Both the position numbers and the translations under genes were made by a program. Under the pieces are notes generated by a model that was given only the letters and a program-made list of their open reading frames with translations, was not told the origin of the DNA and made no database searches. Positions 43,001 to 56,212 of a stretch of 64,000 nt of DNA are shown in pieces. Location: contig CANXME010002591.1 of the NCBI GenBank assembly GCA_948144175.1, positions 3,347,001 through 3,411,000 on the forward strand, in the 5' to 3' direction. The first letter of the stretch is position 1, and every line of letters starts with the position of its first letter. The DNA comes from Closterium sp. NIES-65. Its lineage: Eukaryota > Streptophyta > Zygnematophyceae > Desmidiales > Closteriaceae.

Positions 43001-44002
43001 CCGTAGCCGCATCTGGCCACCGCCAGACACTCCGCACCAAACAGCGCCACAGTGACTGCTACTACGGCCGCCACCACTCCCACTGCTGCCACCACCGCCG
43101 TCACCACTTCCACCGGTACGACAAAGGGAACTCATGGCGGGCAAGCTAGGAGGAGCTCGACCTCTAGGGCGGTACGGAGTGAAGGCAGTAGCACGAGTAG
43201 CAGCAGCAGCAGTAAGAGCAGCAGGGCGGCGCGCGGCCTGAGCAGGGCGGCGTCCAGCCAGAGCAGGGCAGTAGCAGGCAGCAGCAGGTGGTAGCTCCTA
43301 GGGCAAAAGCACCTAGGGCCTTTTTTTATTATTATTATTTTAATTATATTTAGGGTTTAGCAGGGCGCGGGCGCTGGCGTAGGGCAGGGCGCCAGTGCGC
43401 GCAGGGCAAAGCGCAACGCGCGAGGCAGTAGCGCGTGACTCGTGGGCTGCCTTAGGGTGCGATGCACGGGCTGCAGTAGAGCGCGACGCGCGGGGCAGTT
43501 GCGCACAACGCGAGGGCTGCTGTAGGGTGCGACGCGCAGGGCTGCAGCGCGGGCATAGGGCAGGGCGCAGGCGCAAGGCATGGGGCGCTGGCACAAGGCA
43601 GGGTGTTGGCGCAGGGCAGGGCGCCGGCGCAGGGCAGGGCGCCGGCGCAGGGCAGGGCAGGGCGCTGGCGCAGGGCAGGGCGCTGGCGCAGGGTGACGCC
43701 AGGCAGGGCAGGGCAGGGCGTGCGCGAGGCAGCGCGGAGCGGGGCAAGGCAGGGTGTGCGCGGGGCTGCGCGACGCAGGGTAGTGGGGTAACGCGATAAC
43801 CGTAGTCGGAAGCCAAGTATGGTGGGCCCGAAAGAAAAACGGTCCTACGGACCTACTGCTTTGATACCATGTCAAGATAGCAAGCAGGAATGGTTGCATT
43901 GGATGAAATGTGGGTACAAGTACTGACCCTAACTTTGGGTTGTACCCCATATGAGCTTCCCCACTATAGCCTACACAGAACTAACACATATATAGTTTGA
44001 CA
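37019..44002 (-). mobile_element. Family-A Copia, minus strand, 3' truncated and degenerate
   Basis: Read on the minus strand: 5' LTR 44002-43870 (133 bp, TGTCAAAC to TATCTTGACA); primer-binding site TGGTATCAAAGCAG; GC-rich leader array (about 43790-43350, GCGCCCTGCC units); remnants of gag; protease LDSGASRCSFHD near 42560; integrase about 42150-41300; linker repeat about 41150-39960; RT start (DAEMASWKSTGTY) to 39162. After the nested element, RT continues at 37807 with PPFYIPVYVDDLVFATAD and ends at SGPY near 37019. RNase H and 3' LTR are missing, and several stops are present. The 5' LTR matches the lone 3' LTR at 12091-12222. Confidence 0.85.
37808..39161 (+). mobile_element. Nested non-autonomous LTR element, 1354 bp
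   Basis: 143-bp LTRs (37808-37950 and 39019-39161) start TGTCAGAATGTG and end TATTACGACA; the primer-binding-like TGCTATTAGAGC follows the left LTR. A perfect 5-bp target duplication GTAAG (37803-37807, 39162-39166) splits the RT of the minus-strand family-A copy between two codons of its STGTYVD region. The interior has a GC-rich array (about 38170-38290) and three roughly 80-bp repeats (about 38614-38840) but no Copia protein. The interior 3' end (CTCCTCCTCACTTGCCCTCT) matches the element at 8452-10094. Confidence 0.9.
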
Positions 44003-47000
44003 CTTTCCCGAGCTGTCCTCGTTTGACACTGTCGACGACCTCATCACCCACCTCCGCACTATAGACGCTCGCTACCGTGCTGCCCTCCCCACAGAGTTTC
44101 TCCCCAAGAATGAGCCCCCGATCTACATCACACTCTACTTTATAGTCACTCGCCTTCCAGACTCCCTCAGTGCAGTCAGGGACACCCTCCTAGCCCTTTG
44201 CCCCACAGACCTCACTATCGACCTGCTCTCGAAGCACCTCCTAGTAGCCGAGACGAACATTGTCGCTGTAGGTGCTGCTCGTGGCACTCCCCGCACGCCC
44301 TTCTTTGAGGGGTGCGCCGCCTCCCCCCTTGCCCCCTCTATCGCTTCTGCTGCTGCTGTCGACTACCTTGGTGCTGAGGGAGTTGGTGCTGCCTCTGCTC
44401 CTAGTGGGAGGCGCCGTAGTGGCAGGGGCAAGGGAGGCAAGGGTGGTGGGGGTGGCAGCGGTGGAGGCGGTAGTGGTGGAGGCGGTGGAGGCAGTGGAGG
44501 GGGCGGTGGTGGCGTTGGGCGTGGTGGCGGGAGTGGGGGAGCATGCGGTGAGGGCGGTGGTAGCGGTGGGGGTGGTGGTGGCGGCGGTCGTGGTGACAGA
44601 GGACGCAGTGGGGGTAGTGGTGGTGGTGACGGTAGTGGTGGTAGCAGCAGCAGCGGTGGGCGGACTGGAGGTGGTCAGCGGCAGCAGCAGCAGCAGCGCC
44701 AGCGTGAGCCCCTCTCGCCCCAGTAGCTTTGTGACTAGTATGCTCAGCGCCAGGGGTCTGGGGGTGTTCTCTCTTGCCCGTACGTCATTCGCACCGGCGA
44801 ACGCAAGGGTCAGATGTGCGGCAAGCCCCACACCCGCTACCGCTGCTTCTCCTGTCTAGATGATGCTTGGCGCAATGAGTTTAGCGATGATCATGAGACG
44901 CCCCGCTGGGCAGATCTGCTTAAGGCTGAAGTAGACATATTTGAACTTGACTTTGGTGCTATTCTCACTGGCATGTATGCTTTGTCTACTAGTGCTGAGG
45001 GTGACTGTTACTTGTGCATGCCGCCTGACCCAGGTATAGAGTTTGCTGCTCTAGGTGCTGGTCTGCTCTCTCTGGTACTGCACCTGCTCAAGCCTTGCAC
45101 ACTTTCACACTTGACTCTGGTGCTACTCGCTGTTTCTTTCGCGACAGCACCACAATCACACCCCTCGCTAGACCCGTTGCTGTCTCCCTGGCTGACCCTT
45201 CGGGGGGCTCGGTGCTTGCACGTTCCACCACTGTTCTCCCGTGTCTGGTCGTTCCGTCCGGCTCACTGTCAGGTCTCCACCTCCCCTCGTTCTTGACGAA
45301 CCTGGAGAGCAATGCTGGCCTTCAGGATGAGTGGGTTGATACCTTCACCCCTGGAGGTCAGCGTGTGGCGATCTGCACGTGTGCACGGACTGGCCGTCAC
45401 CTGGCCACGTTCACCCGTGCGCCAGGATCCAGTATTTACACACTTACCACTGAGGCTCCCCAGGTAGCTGCGTCGGGTCAGGTAGCTGCGTCGCGTCAGG
45501 CGTCAGCCCCTTGTGCGTATCACCACCTCTCCCACCAGACTCTCCTCTGGCACCACCGCCTTGGTCACCCCTCCCTGCCACGCCTTCGTGGCATGCACAC
45601 CCGCGTCCTTGTCTCTAGTCTCCCCAGGTCGCTGTCCTCTCTTCCGTGCTCCCCTGCCCCTCCCTGCATTCCTTGCGTCGAGGGGCGGCAACGTGCTGCC
45701 CCTCATTCCTTCTCGTTTCCCCTGACAGAGGCTCCCCTGCAGACTCTTCACATGGACGTGTGGGGCGCCGCCCGCGTCCGTGGTCAGGGAGGCGAGCGGT
45801 ACTTCCTGCTGGTTGTTGACGACTACTCGGGTTACACCACGGTCTTCCCCTTGCGTTGCAAGGGTGACGTCCCTGCTGTCTTGATCCCTTGGATCCGCGT
45901 AGTCCGTCTCCAGCTCAGCGAGCGGTTTTGCTCGGACTTCCTTGTCCTGCGTCTGCACTCTGACAGAGGTGGTGAGTTCTCCTTCGACCTCTTGCGGGCC
46001 TTCTGTCAGGGGGAGGGCATCACCCAGTCGTTCATGCTTCTGGCCTGTCCACAGCAGAATGGGGTTGCTGAGCGCCGCATTGGCCTAGTCATGGAGATCG
46101 CTCGTACCTCCATGATCCATGCGGCTGCTCCCCATTTTCTGTGGCCGTTTGCGGTCCGGTACGCTGCGCATCAGCTCAACCTCTGGCCCCGGGTCTCCTT
46201 GCCGGAGACCTCGCCGACACTGCGTTTGACGGGGGAGGTTGGTGATGCTTCACGCTTCCGGGTCTGGGGCTCTCGTGCCTTTGTCAGCGATACCACTGGC
46301 GCCATTCCTTGCGTCTTCCTTGGCTTTGTCCTTGACGCGCCTGGATGGCAGTTTGACCACCCCACCTCGCGCCGTGTCTTCCCCTCTCAGAACGTTACTT
46401 TCGACGAGTCGGTTCCTTTCTACCGTCTCTTCCCCTACCGCACTGCGCCTCTCCCCCCCCCGCCGTTCTTCCTTGCTCCAGGTCCCCCGCTGCTCTTCCT
46501 TTCTCCAGGTCCCCCTCCGGTAGACCCCCTCCCCCCTAAGGGTCCTACTCCTTCAGGTGTCTCTCAGGTAGACCCTCCTCCCGTCGCTGAGCCTACCGAG
46601 GTGACTGGTGACTCAGGTGCTGCTGGGGGTGGTCCCGCTCGGGGTGCTACGTCTGGGGTTGTTGTGCCTGGGGTTGTGGAGTGTGAGGGTGCTGAGCCAG
46701 GGGGTGATGAGTTGGAGGGTGCGGAGCCTAGAGGTGCTGAGCCTGGGGTTGAGGAGCCTAAGGGTGCGAGTTTGGGAGTGCGGAGCCTGAGGTTGCAGAG
46801 CCTAGGAGTGCGGAGCCTGGGGGTGCTGTGCCGGTCCGTACGGAGCCGAGGAGTGACGAGTCTGAGAGTGCGGCGCCTAGGGGTACTGCACCTGGGGGTG
46901 CTGAGCCTCGGGACACTGTGTCTCCTTCGCGCGTGCCTCTCTCGCTGCAGCAGCTCGGTGAGTGGTATGCTATCCGCACCCGCTCTTGGCTTGGTACTAC

Positions 47001-49580
47001 GGGTCCAGGAGGCGGTGCAGCTGGAGCTGGAGGTGCTCGTGCTTCCGACACTGCAGGCCCTCGAGGTGCTCGTATTGGAGGCACTCGAGCTGCCGGGGCC
47101 GGTAGTGCTGGAGACCCTGGAACTGGAGGTGCTGGTTCAAGAGGTACTGCTGCTGGAGGTGTTGGAGCTGGAGACCCTGGAGCTGGAGGTGCCGGTTCTG
47201 GGGGTGCTACTGCTGGAGGTGCTAGTGCTGGAGACCCTGGAGCTAGAGGTGCCGGTTCTGGGGGTGCTGCTGCTGGAGGTACTGGAGCTGGAGACCCTGG
47301 AGCTAGAGGTGCCGGTCCTGGGGGTGCTGCTGCTGGAGGTGCTGGAGCTGGAGACCCTGGAGCTGGAGGTGCCAGTTCTTTGGGTGCTGCTGTTGGAGGT
47401 ACTGAAGCTAGAGACCCTGGAGCTGGAGGTGCCGGTCTTGGGGGTGATGCAGCTGGAGGTGTTGGAGCTGGAGACCCTGGAGTTGGAGGTACCGATTCTG
47501 GGGGTGCTACTGCTAGAGGTGCTGGTGATGGGGGTACCGCACCGACGCGACTGTTCTTCTCTCCTCCGACGCCGTCGAGCTTGCTGCCGCCAGACACGGT
47601 ACTTCGTCAGGTCCTTAGCCTTCCGTCTTCTACTGGCCTACCGTTACAGCCCGGCTCCCCACTGCCCCCTCCTACCCCCTACACTAAGCAACGAGCCTCG
47701 CTTACAGAGCGTCGTGAGCCCGAGTCTCGCCCTGCCTTACCTGTTCGCACGGGTCGCAGTGGTCGCACTAGTCGTCAGCGACCTCCTCCTGTCCCTGGCA
47801 CACACACTAGGGAGCTTCGTCCTTCTTCTGCTCCACAGCGTGTCCCTCTGCCGTCGCCTCCTGCGTCCTCTCTCCCTGAGAGTGCGGACCCTGAGTCTGC
47901 CTTAGTTCGTGCTGCCAATCCTACTGTCACGCGTCTCCTTGCGACTGTTGTCACTAACCCCTCCTTTGAGTCTACTGCTGCGTCTGCTTTAGTTGCTGAG
48001 CTTGTCGACGTTGCTGCTCGCTGTCGTCTAGACTACGCCGCTAGTCTTTTTGCTGAGTTTGACTCTGTCTATCCTCCGTCCGTCGGGGGTGACTGTGCTC
48101 TTAGCACGGACGTCCTTGAGGACAGGCAGGAGGACTTTGAGTGTCTTACAGCCGCTGTACCTCATCTCGTGTCCTCGGTGCTTGTACCTGAGGGAGACCA
48201 GGATGCTCTAGACATCCCGACCCCGCGCTCTTACGTAGGGGAGATTACGGGTCCTTACTCTTCTCAGTGGCAGATAGCTATGGATGCAAAGATGGCATCC
48301 TAGAACTCCACAAGCACTTACGTCGACGCAGTTCCCCCACATGGGGCAAACATAGTCGATGGCATGTGGATTTTCAGGGTGAAGCGGCCGCCAGGTTCTT
48401 CGCCTGTCTTCAAGGCGCGTTACGTTGCTCGAGGCTTCAGTCATCGTCAGGGAGTTGACTACTTTCAGACCTTCTCCCCCACCCCGAAGATGACCACTCT
48501 TCGGGTGCTGCTGCACGTCGCTGCTCAGCGTGACTATGCGCTCCACTCCCTTGACTTCAGCACAGCGTTCTTGCAGGGCAACCTGTACGAGGAGATCTGG
48601 TTGCGCCGTCCTCGTGGCTTCACTAGGCCGTTTCCTGAGGGTACCCAGTGGAGCCTGCGACGGCCAGGCTACGGTCTCCGCCAGGCGCCTCGCGAGTGGC
48701 ACGACACACTGAGGACCACACTAGCGGCACTTGGGTTTGCTCCTTCCTTTGCTCCTGCGCACTGACACTTCTCTGCTGCCGTTCGCCATCCTCATCTATG
48801 TCAACGACTTGTTTTTTGCCACTGCTGACACTGAGGCACTGACTCTATTGATGTTGGAGCTGCAGAAGAGACACACGTGCACAGACCTCGGTGAGCCGCA
48901 CAGCTATCTTGCCTTGCAGATCACCCGGGACAGAGCACGGCGCACCATTACCTTGACCTAGTCACACATGGTACAACAGGTCCTTCAGCGCTTCGACTTC
49001 CAGTACTCCTCGCCACAGGCCACTCCTCTGCCAACCGGTCACTCGCTCTCAGCTCTGCCTTCGGATGAGTTCGTAGAGCCGAGTGGCCCGGATCCAGAGC
49101 TTGTGGGCTGCCTCGTGTTCCTGATGACCTGCACTCGACCTGACCTTGCTTACCCTCTTAGCATCCTGGCACGCTACGTCGCGCCCGGGAGACACCGAGC
49201 AGAGAGCTGGAAGGCCGCTAAGAGGGTGAAGCGCTACTTGTGCAGTACGTCGGGCATGGGGCTAGTGCTTGGAGGACGAGGTCTTGTTGTCCTCACTAGT
49301 CACGCAATCGCTTCTTGGGTTGAAGACTTGGCTACGCAGCGGTCGTCACAGGGTTACACCTTTTGCCTTGGCTTCGGTTCTGTTTCGTGGCGGTCTACCC
49401 GCTCGTCTTCTGTTCTCAGCTCTAGTTGTGAGGCCGAGACCTACGCAGGGGCCATGGCTGCACAGGATTTACGCTGGCTCACCTACCTGCTGAACGACTT
49501 GGGAGAGCTGCCTCGTTCTCCTCCAGTTCTGTACGTCGACAAGAAGGCCATGATTTCCTTATGTTAGGACCACAGACTGG
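44003..49580 (+). pseudogene. Family-A Copia copy lacking its 5' end, interrupted at RNase H
   Basis: It begins in mid-gag at FPELSSFDTVDDLITHLRT. It includes the Gly-rich tract (44450-44660), finger CPYVIRTGERKGQMCGKPHT, protease LDSGATRCFFRD (45110), integrase (DVWGAARVRGQ, LHSDRGGEF, QQNGVAERRIG), linker repeat (46600-47540), RT (48250-49100) and RNase H (49270-49567). One open frame covers protease to linker (45095-47905). Stops and shifts elsewhere, for example at 44724 and 48301, make it non-functional. Copia D is inserted at 49581. Confidence 0.88.
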
Positions 49581-51163
49581 TGTCAAACTCATATGACATA
49601 GTCTGTGTAGGCTCTAGTGGGGTAGACAATATGGGGTACAACATTTCTAGGTTTTCCTACTTGTACCCACCTGTTTGCTAGTTCATTCATTCCTCATTTC
49701 TTCACATGGTATAGAGCAGGTTCCCTAGTGGGAACGCTTCCTTGGGCCCACCACTGAGATTTTTTTTCTGACCGGAGCGCGAGTCGCTCCTGCCCGAGGC
49801 GCGCCCCGTGGGCCGCCCTTCTGTCGAGCCCTCCTAGAGGCCCCTCTCACGGCCCCTCGCGCCACCCTTAGCGGCCCCGTCGCCGCCCCTAGCGGCCTCG
49901 TCGCCGCCCTCCCAGGCCCCTCGCGGCCCCTACGCGGCCCTGTCACCGCCCCTCGCGGCACCGTCGCCGCCCCTCGCGGCCCCGTCCCCGCCCCTCGCGG
50001 CCCCGTCGCCGCCCCTAGCGGCCCCGTCGCCGCCCCTACCGGCCCCGTCGCCGCCCCTACCCGGCCCCGTCGCCGCCCCTAGCGGCACCGTCTCCGCCCC
50101 TACGCGGCCCCGTCGCCGCCCATACGCGGCCCCGTCGCCGCCCCTAGCGGCCCCGTCGCCGCCCCTACGCGGCCCCGTCGCCGCCCCTACGCGGCCCGAT
50201 CGCCGCCCCTAACGGCCCCGTCGCCGCCCCTACGCGGCCCCGTCGCCGCCCCTAGCGTCCCTATCGCCGCCCCTCGCGGCCCCGTCGCCGCCCCTCGCGG
50301 CCCCGTCGCCGCTCCTACCGGCCCCGTCGCCGCCCCTCGCGGCCTCGTCGCCGCCCCTACCGGCCCCATTGCCGCCCCTACCGGCCCCGTCGCCGCCCCT
50401 ACGCGGCCCCGTCGCCGCCCCTACCGGCCCCGTCGCCGCCCCTACCGAGCAGCCGAGCCGCCCAGCAGCCAAGCCGCCGAGCCGCCCAGCAGCCAAGCCG
50501 CCGAACCGCCGAGCCGCCGAGCCGCCCAGCAGCCGAGCCGCCGAGCCGCCAAGCTGCCCAGCACCCGAGCCGCCGAGGCCGCCGTCGAGTCGCCGCTACC
50601 GAGCCACTGCCGAGCCGCTGCTACCGCGGTTGCCGCCCTGTTCCTTCCGGCGCGCCCCGGCCCTGCCCACCCGGACTGGTGAGAGCACCCCCTACTAGAC
50701 CACTGCTGTCATGGCTATCCCTAGTGTCCTTACCTTTGATGCTGAGGGTCGTGCTGTTGACTTCGAGGTCGATGACCTACAGCTTTTCCTACAGTGCGAT
50801 AGGGAAGACGGACTCTCCCTGTTCGATCTCACCTCTGGTGCCTCTCCTGCCCCACCTGCTGATGCTGACAACACTGTTCGCTCACAGTGGGCCACCCGCG
50901 ATGCTGCTGCACATCTTGCTGTGCGTCGCCACTTACCGACCACTGAGCGTGCGCACTTTAGTCAGTACAAGAGTGCTAAGACCTTGTACGACGCTGTAGT
51001 TGCACGCTACTCTTCCCCTGCCACTGCTGCCCTTAGCCGCCTCATGCTGCCGTACCAGTTTCCTGACCTTGCCGCCTTTCCCAGTGTCGCTGACCTCGTT
51101 ACGCACCTTCGCACTAGTGACACCCGCTACCGCGCTGCGCTTCCTGCTGATTTCTGCGCCAAG

Positions 51164-51194
<31 letters not shown>

Positions 51195-53900
51195 ATTTAC
51201 ATCACCCTCTTCTACATAGTCACCCGGCTCCCTGACTCCCTTCGCTCGGTCAGAGACACTTCCTCTCTGTTTGCCCCGCCACACTCACTGTTGACCTCCT
51301 TGAGGAGCGCCTTCTGGTAGCTGAGAAGAGTATAGTCGCTGTAGGGGCCTCTCGAGGTATCCGCGTGCCCCTGTCTTTGAGGGGTGCTTCCCCTCCCCCC
51401 TTTTGCCCTCTGTTGCCTCTGCTGCTGCCGTCGACATCGTTGGCACCGAGTCGGTCGGCGCTGCGTCTGCCCCTAGCGGGCGACGCCGCACCGGCAAGGG
51501 CAAGGGGGGCAAGGGCGCTGGAGGAGCTGGCGGGGGCGGTGGAGGTGGAGGTGGAGGAGGCGGAGGGAGTGGGGGTGGTGGTGGGAGTGGTGGCGGGGGT
51601 GGGGGCTTCGGTGGCGGCGGTGGCGGCGGAGGCGGCGGCGGCGGTGGCGGTGGGAGCGGAGGAGGAGGCGGTGGCAGCGGTGGCGGAGGTGGCGGCGGAG
51701 GAGGTGGAGCTAGTCGGGGTGGCTCTGCGCAGCGGGGCGGCTTAGGTGGTGGTCAGCGCCAGCAGCAGCAGCGCACTCGTGAGACCCCGTCCCCCCAGCA
51801 GCTTCGTAAGTGGTACGCTGGGCGTCAGCGAGGCGGGGGTACTAGTCCCTGTACCTACGTCCTCCGTACCGGCGACCGCGCTGGTGAGCAGTGCGGGGGC
51901 TCGCACTCCACCCATCGCTGCTTCGGCCGCCTGACGGACGCTTAGCGTCACCAGTTCCTTGACGCCATTGAGATCCCTCGCTGGGGAGAGCTGTCTAGGG
52001 CGGGGGTTGCTATCTTTGATCTTGACTATGATGCTATTCTTGCTGCCATGTACGCTGTCTACTAGTGATGAGGGTGACTGTTACCTGTGTGTTCCGCCTG
52101 ACCCGGGCATTGAGGCTGCTGCTCTAGGTGCTGGTAAGGCTGCTGCTCTAGGTGCTAGTGCGTCTGCTGCCCCAGGTGCTGGTGAGTCTGCTCTCTCAGG
52201 TACCACGTCGGCTCAGGCCTTACACACCTTCACCCTTGACTCGGGTGCTTCCCGCTCCTTCTTTCGAGACTGCACCACGCTTACGCCGCTTAGTCGGCCG
52301 GTTGCGGTCTCCCTGGCGGACCCCTCTGGGGGTCATGTCCTTGCTAGCTTCTCCACTGTCTTACCGTGTCTGGCAGCCCCCTCTGGCACCCTGTCAGGTC
52401 TCTACCTCCCCTCGTTCTCTACGAACTTGGTGAGTGGTGCTGATCTACAGGATGGGGGGGTTGACCAGTTCACTCCTGCGAGTCAGCGGGTGACCCACTG
52501 TACGTGTGCTCGGACGGGCCGACACTTGGCCACGTTTACCCGTCGGCCGGGGTCGAGCCTGTACACACTGACAACTGAGTCTCCTCCGGTTGCTGAGTCT
52601 GGTCAGGTAGCTGCGTCGAGTCAGGTGTTTGCTGCAGCGTCCAGGTCTGGTCCTGAATCTGATCCCTGCTTGTGTCGTCTCCTGTCCCACCAGACTCTCC
52701 TTTGGCACCACCGCCTTGGTCACCCCTCCCTGCCTCGTCTCCGAGGCATGGACTCCCGTGTCCTTGTCTCTGGTCTCCCCAGGTCCCTCCCTCCCCTCCC
52801 TCCGGGGCCTGCCCCTACCTGCATTCCCTGCTTCGAGGGGTGGCAGCGCGCCGCCCCTCACTCCTCCGAGTTTCCTCCGACAGAGGCTCCGCTGCAGACT
52901 CTTCACATGGACGTGTGGGGCCCCGCCCGCGTCTGTGGCTAGGGTCATGAGTGTTACTTCCTGTTGGTGGTTGACGACTACTCGTGTTACACCACGGTGT
53001 TCCCCCTTGCGCAGCAAGGGTGACGTCACTGAGGTGTTGATCGACTGGATCTGCGCAGCTCGTCTCCAGCTCAGAGAGAGTTTCGGCTCGGACTTTCCTG
53101 TTCTGCGTTTGCACTCTGATAGAGGCGGAGAGTTTTCCTCTGCCCGTCTGGGAGCCTTCTATCATGCACAGAGCATCGGCTAGACCTTCATGCTTCCGGC
53201 CTCTCTACAGCAAAATGGGATTGCTGAGCGCCGCATTGGCATGGTCATGGACGTCGCTCGTACGTCCATGATCCATGCGGCTGCTCCCCATTTTCTGTGG
53301 CCGTTTGTGGTTCAGTACGCAGCGCATCAGCTCAACCTTCAGCCCCGGGTCTCCTTGCCTGAGACCTCCCCCACCTTACGGTGGACGGGGAAGGTTGGCG
53401 ATGCGTCTGCGTTTTGGGTCTGGGGATCTCGGGCGTTTGTCCGCGACTTGTCTGCGGACAAGCTGTCCCCCCGTGCTGTTCCCTGTGTCTTCCTTGGCTT
53501 CCCCCCTGATGCGCCTGGTTGGTAGTTTTACCACCCCTCCTCGCGCCGTGTTCTGTCCTCCCAGGACGTCACCTTTGACGAGTCAGTGCCTTACTACCGT
53601 CTCTTCCCCTACCGCACTGCGCCCCTCCCCCCGTCGCCGCTCTTCCTTGCGCGAGGTCCTCCCCCGGTAGACCCTCTCCCCCCTCAGGGTCCTGCCCCGT
53701 CAGGTGTGTCCCAGGTAGACGCAGTCAAGCCTGTCGAGGTAGCTGTTGACTCTGGTGCTGCTTGGGGTGCTGAGTCTGCGGGTGCTGGGTCTGGGGGTGC
53801 TGAGCCTGGGGGTGCTGGGACTGGGGGTGCTGAGTCTAGGGGTGCTGAGTCTGAGGGTGCTGAGCCTGGGGGTGCGGAGCCTGGGGGTGCTGAGCCTGGG
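49581..53900 (+). mobile_element. Copia element D (family-A clade), degenerate, interrupted by Gypsy
   Basis: The 5' LTR is 49581-49706 (TGTCAAACTCATATG to TTCTTCACA) and the primer-binding site TGGTATAGAGCA is at 49707. A GC-rich leader array (49850-50450, GGCCCCGTCGCCGCCCCTA) precedes gag from 50711 (MAIPSVLTFDAEG). Gag contains a poly-C run at about 51167-51193 and the Gly-rich tract (51500-51720). Finger CTYVLRTGDRAGEQCGGSHS, protease LDSGASRSFFRD (52238), and integrase (52680-53520) follow, with stops such as TAG at 51943 and 52940. It ends in the linker repeat where the Gypsy LTR starts; the rest should lie beyond the window. Confidence 0.88.
51167..51193. repeat. Poly-C homopolymer in element D gag
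   Basis: About 27 consecutive C where the intact relative has NPPPMYI codons (56670 region). It is either a replication slippage product or a sequencing artefact; it disturbs the frame. Confidence 0.8.
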
Positions 53901-54301
53901 TGTGAGAGGACGTCCCCGTTATAATATTTTCTCACTATTATATTTTTCCGTTATCCCATTCTCCCTTTTCTCCTCTTTATTTTGGTCTTTATCTCATCTC
54001 AATTGGCCTACTATTCTATTCTCTAGAGCCTTCTATTTATTTCTCTTATTTCCTACTTTTCCCACCGACATACCTATTATACGGCACCGACAGTGCCGAC
54101 AGTGGTGTATACGGTGTAATCAGGGCGTAATCCCAAGTGCCAATAGACTTGCGTGCTTATGCGCACTTGTGATTGTAGTATCGGGAAGGGTGTGTTCCCG
54201 AAGGTTCGTTTTATCTCGTTTATCCTTGTACTTTCCGAGTATAAATAGGCCTTGTATTCAGTTTTAGTGACAAGTTTCGATTGAGAATTCGATCCTGTGA
54301 C
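53901..54301 (+). repeat. Gypsy 5' LTR with TATA box
   Basis: Bounded by TGTGAGA and TGTGACA. The TATAAATA at 54240 lies about 60 bp before the LTR end and fits an LTR promoter. The matching 3' LTR would be beyond the window. Confidence 0.8.
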
Positions 54302-55179
54302 ACTTGGTAATCAGAGCCGTTCTCACTCGACAACTCTCGGCTAAGCAGCGGTCGCGGAAAAAATCGCCTCGAAAAACCGCCGGGGGCGACCAATTCGACG
54401 CCGATTTCTGGTAAGTACCAGTTCCGCGCTTTTCGAATTAACCCCCTCACGTGGTTTTTGAACAGGATGGGTTCGCCGGCGACCAACGACGTTACGCAGC
54501 AGCTCTTTGCGCAAATCGCCAAGATGGAAGCGGAGATGCGAGCGACGACTGAACGGTCGCGATTGGAGAACGAGCAGCTGCGAAACGAACTGCAGCGCGT
54601 TACGCGGCTCCTCTCGACCATGAACATTCCTGCTTCGACGACTTCGCAGCAGTCGCAGCGTCAGTTCGAGGTTCCGAAACTTCGCTCGCCGGAATCGTTC
54701 GACCCTAGCGATCGAAAATCCGACGTCAGGCGGTGGCTCGCGACGATGGAAATTTATTTCGCGGCGATCGGATGGACGACGACGGAGTACGACGGCGAGA
54801 AAATTCGTCTCGCGACAACGTTGATGCGCGGTCCAGCTCTCGAGTGGCTCGGAAGCAACAGTAGCATTTTCCAGGGCGAAGCCACGTGGCAGCTGTTCCG
54901 GGCAGACCTTCTCAAACGTTTTGAGCCGATTAATTCCACTTATATTGCGCGCGAAAAATTACATCACCATAGTGTCAAACATTATATATGTTATGCTTGT
55001 GTAGGCTACAGTGGGTTAGCCTATAGGGGGTACACAATTCTAGGGTTTCCTACTTGTACTCATTTCACTGCTAGTTCATTCATTCCTGTTCTCTTATCTT
55101 TCTCATGGTATAGAGCGGGTCCTTCCTAAGGACCGTTTTTTTTAGGGCCCACCGAAGCGCGCCCCGAGGCGCGCATTTT

Positions 55180-55890
55180 TTTTCGCGACCCTTCGGGTCG
55201 CCATTGCTCTCGCGGCCCCGCTGTCCCTCTGACGCGGCCCCGCCACCCCTGCTTGACGCGGCCCCGCCGCCTCCTCTGCAGCGGCCCCGCCGCCTCCTCT
55301 GACGCGGCCCCGCCGCCCGCTGATCGCGGCCCCGCCGCCGGCTCTGACGCGGCCCCGCCGCCGCCTCTGACGCGGCCCCGCCGCCCGCTAATCGCGGCCC
55401 GCCGCCGGCCCTGACGCGTCCCCGCCATCGGCTCTGACGCGGCCCCGCCGCCGGCTCTTAGCCGGCCTCGCCGCCGGCTCCAACGCGGCCCCGCCGCCCG
55501 CCTCGACGAGGCCCCGCCGCCGGCTCTGACGCGGCCCCGCCGCCGCCTCCTAATCGCGGCCCCGCCCCGGCTCTCTCGCGGCCTCGCCGCCGGCCCTGAC
55601 GCGGCCCCGCCCCGGCTCTCACTTGCGGCCCCGCCGCCGGCTCTCTTGCGGCCCCGCCCCGGCTCTCTTACGGCCCCGCCGCCGGCCCTGACGCGGCCCC
55701 TGCCTCGGCTCTCAAGCGGCCCCGCCGCCGGCTCTCTTGCGGCCCTGCCGCCAGCTCTGAAGCGGCCCCGCCCCGGCTCTCACGCGGCCCCTGCCCCGGC
55801 TCTCAAGCAGCCCCGCCGCCGGCCCTCACGCGGCCCTGCCGCCGGCTCTGACGCGGCCCCGCCCCGGTTCTTTCACGCGGCCTTGCCGCC
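55180..55890. repeat. GC-rich leader array of family-A Copia
   Basis: Units of about 24-30 bp built on GCGGCCCCGCCGCCGGCTCT, followed to about 56130 by a second array (CCGAGCCGCCCGGGAGCCGA). Long Pro/Arg/Ala frames across it are compositional. Confidence 0.9.
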
Positions 55891-56212
55891 CCACCTGCAG
55901 CAGTCGGGCAGCCGTGCAGCCGAACCGCCCGGGAGCCGAGCCGCCCTACGCTCGAGTCGCCGAGCCGCCCGGGAGCCGAGCCGCCCTGCCCCCGAGCCGC
56001 CCTGCCGCCGAGCCGCCCGGGAGCCGAGCCGCCCTGCACCCGAGCCGCCCTGCCGCCGAGCCGCCCGGGAGCCGAGCCGCTGTGCACCCGAGCCGCCCGG
56101 TCGCCGAGCCGCCTTTCTGCAGAGCTGCACGACCTGCCCTGCCTGGTGAGCACAGTCCCACTGTCACTGCGAGCTCTTTCCCTACTGCTTGCACTGCGTC
56201 GCTGTCGTCGCC

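Noticed and set aside
44450-44660. Gly-rich tract as a plant glycine-rich cell-wall protein gene
   Set aside because: It is embedded in Copia gag and present at the same place in four copies.
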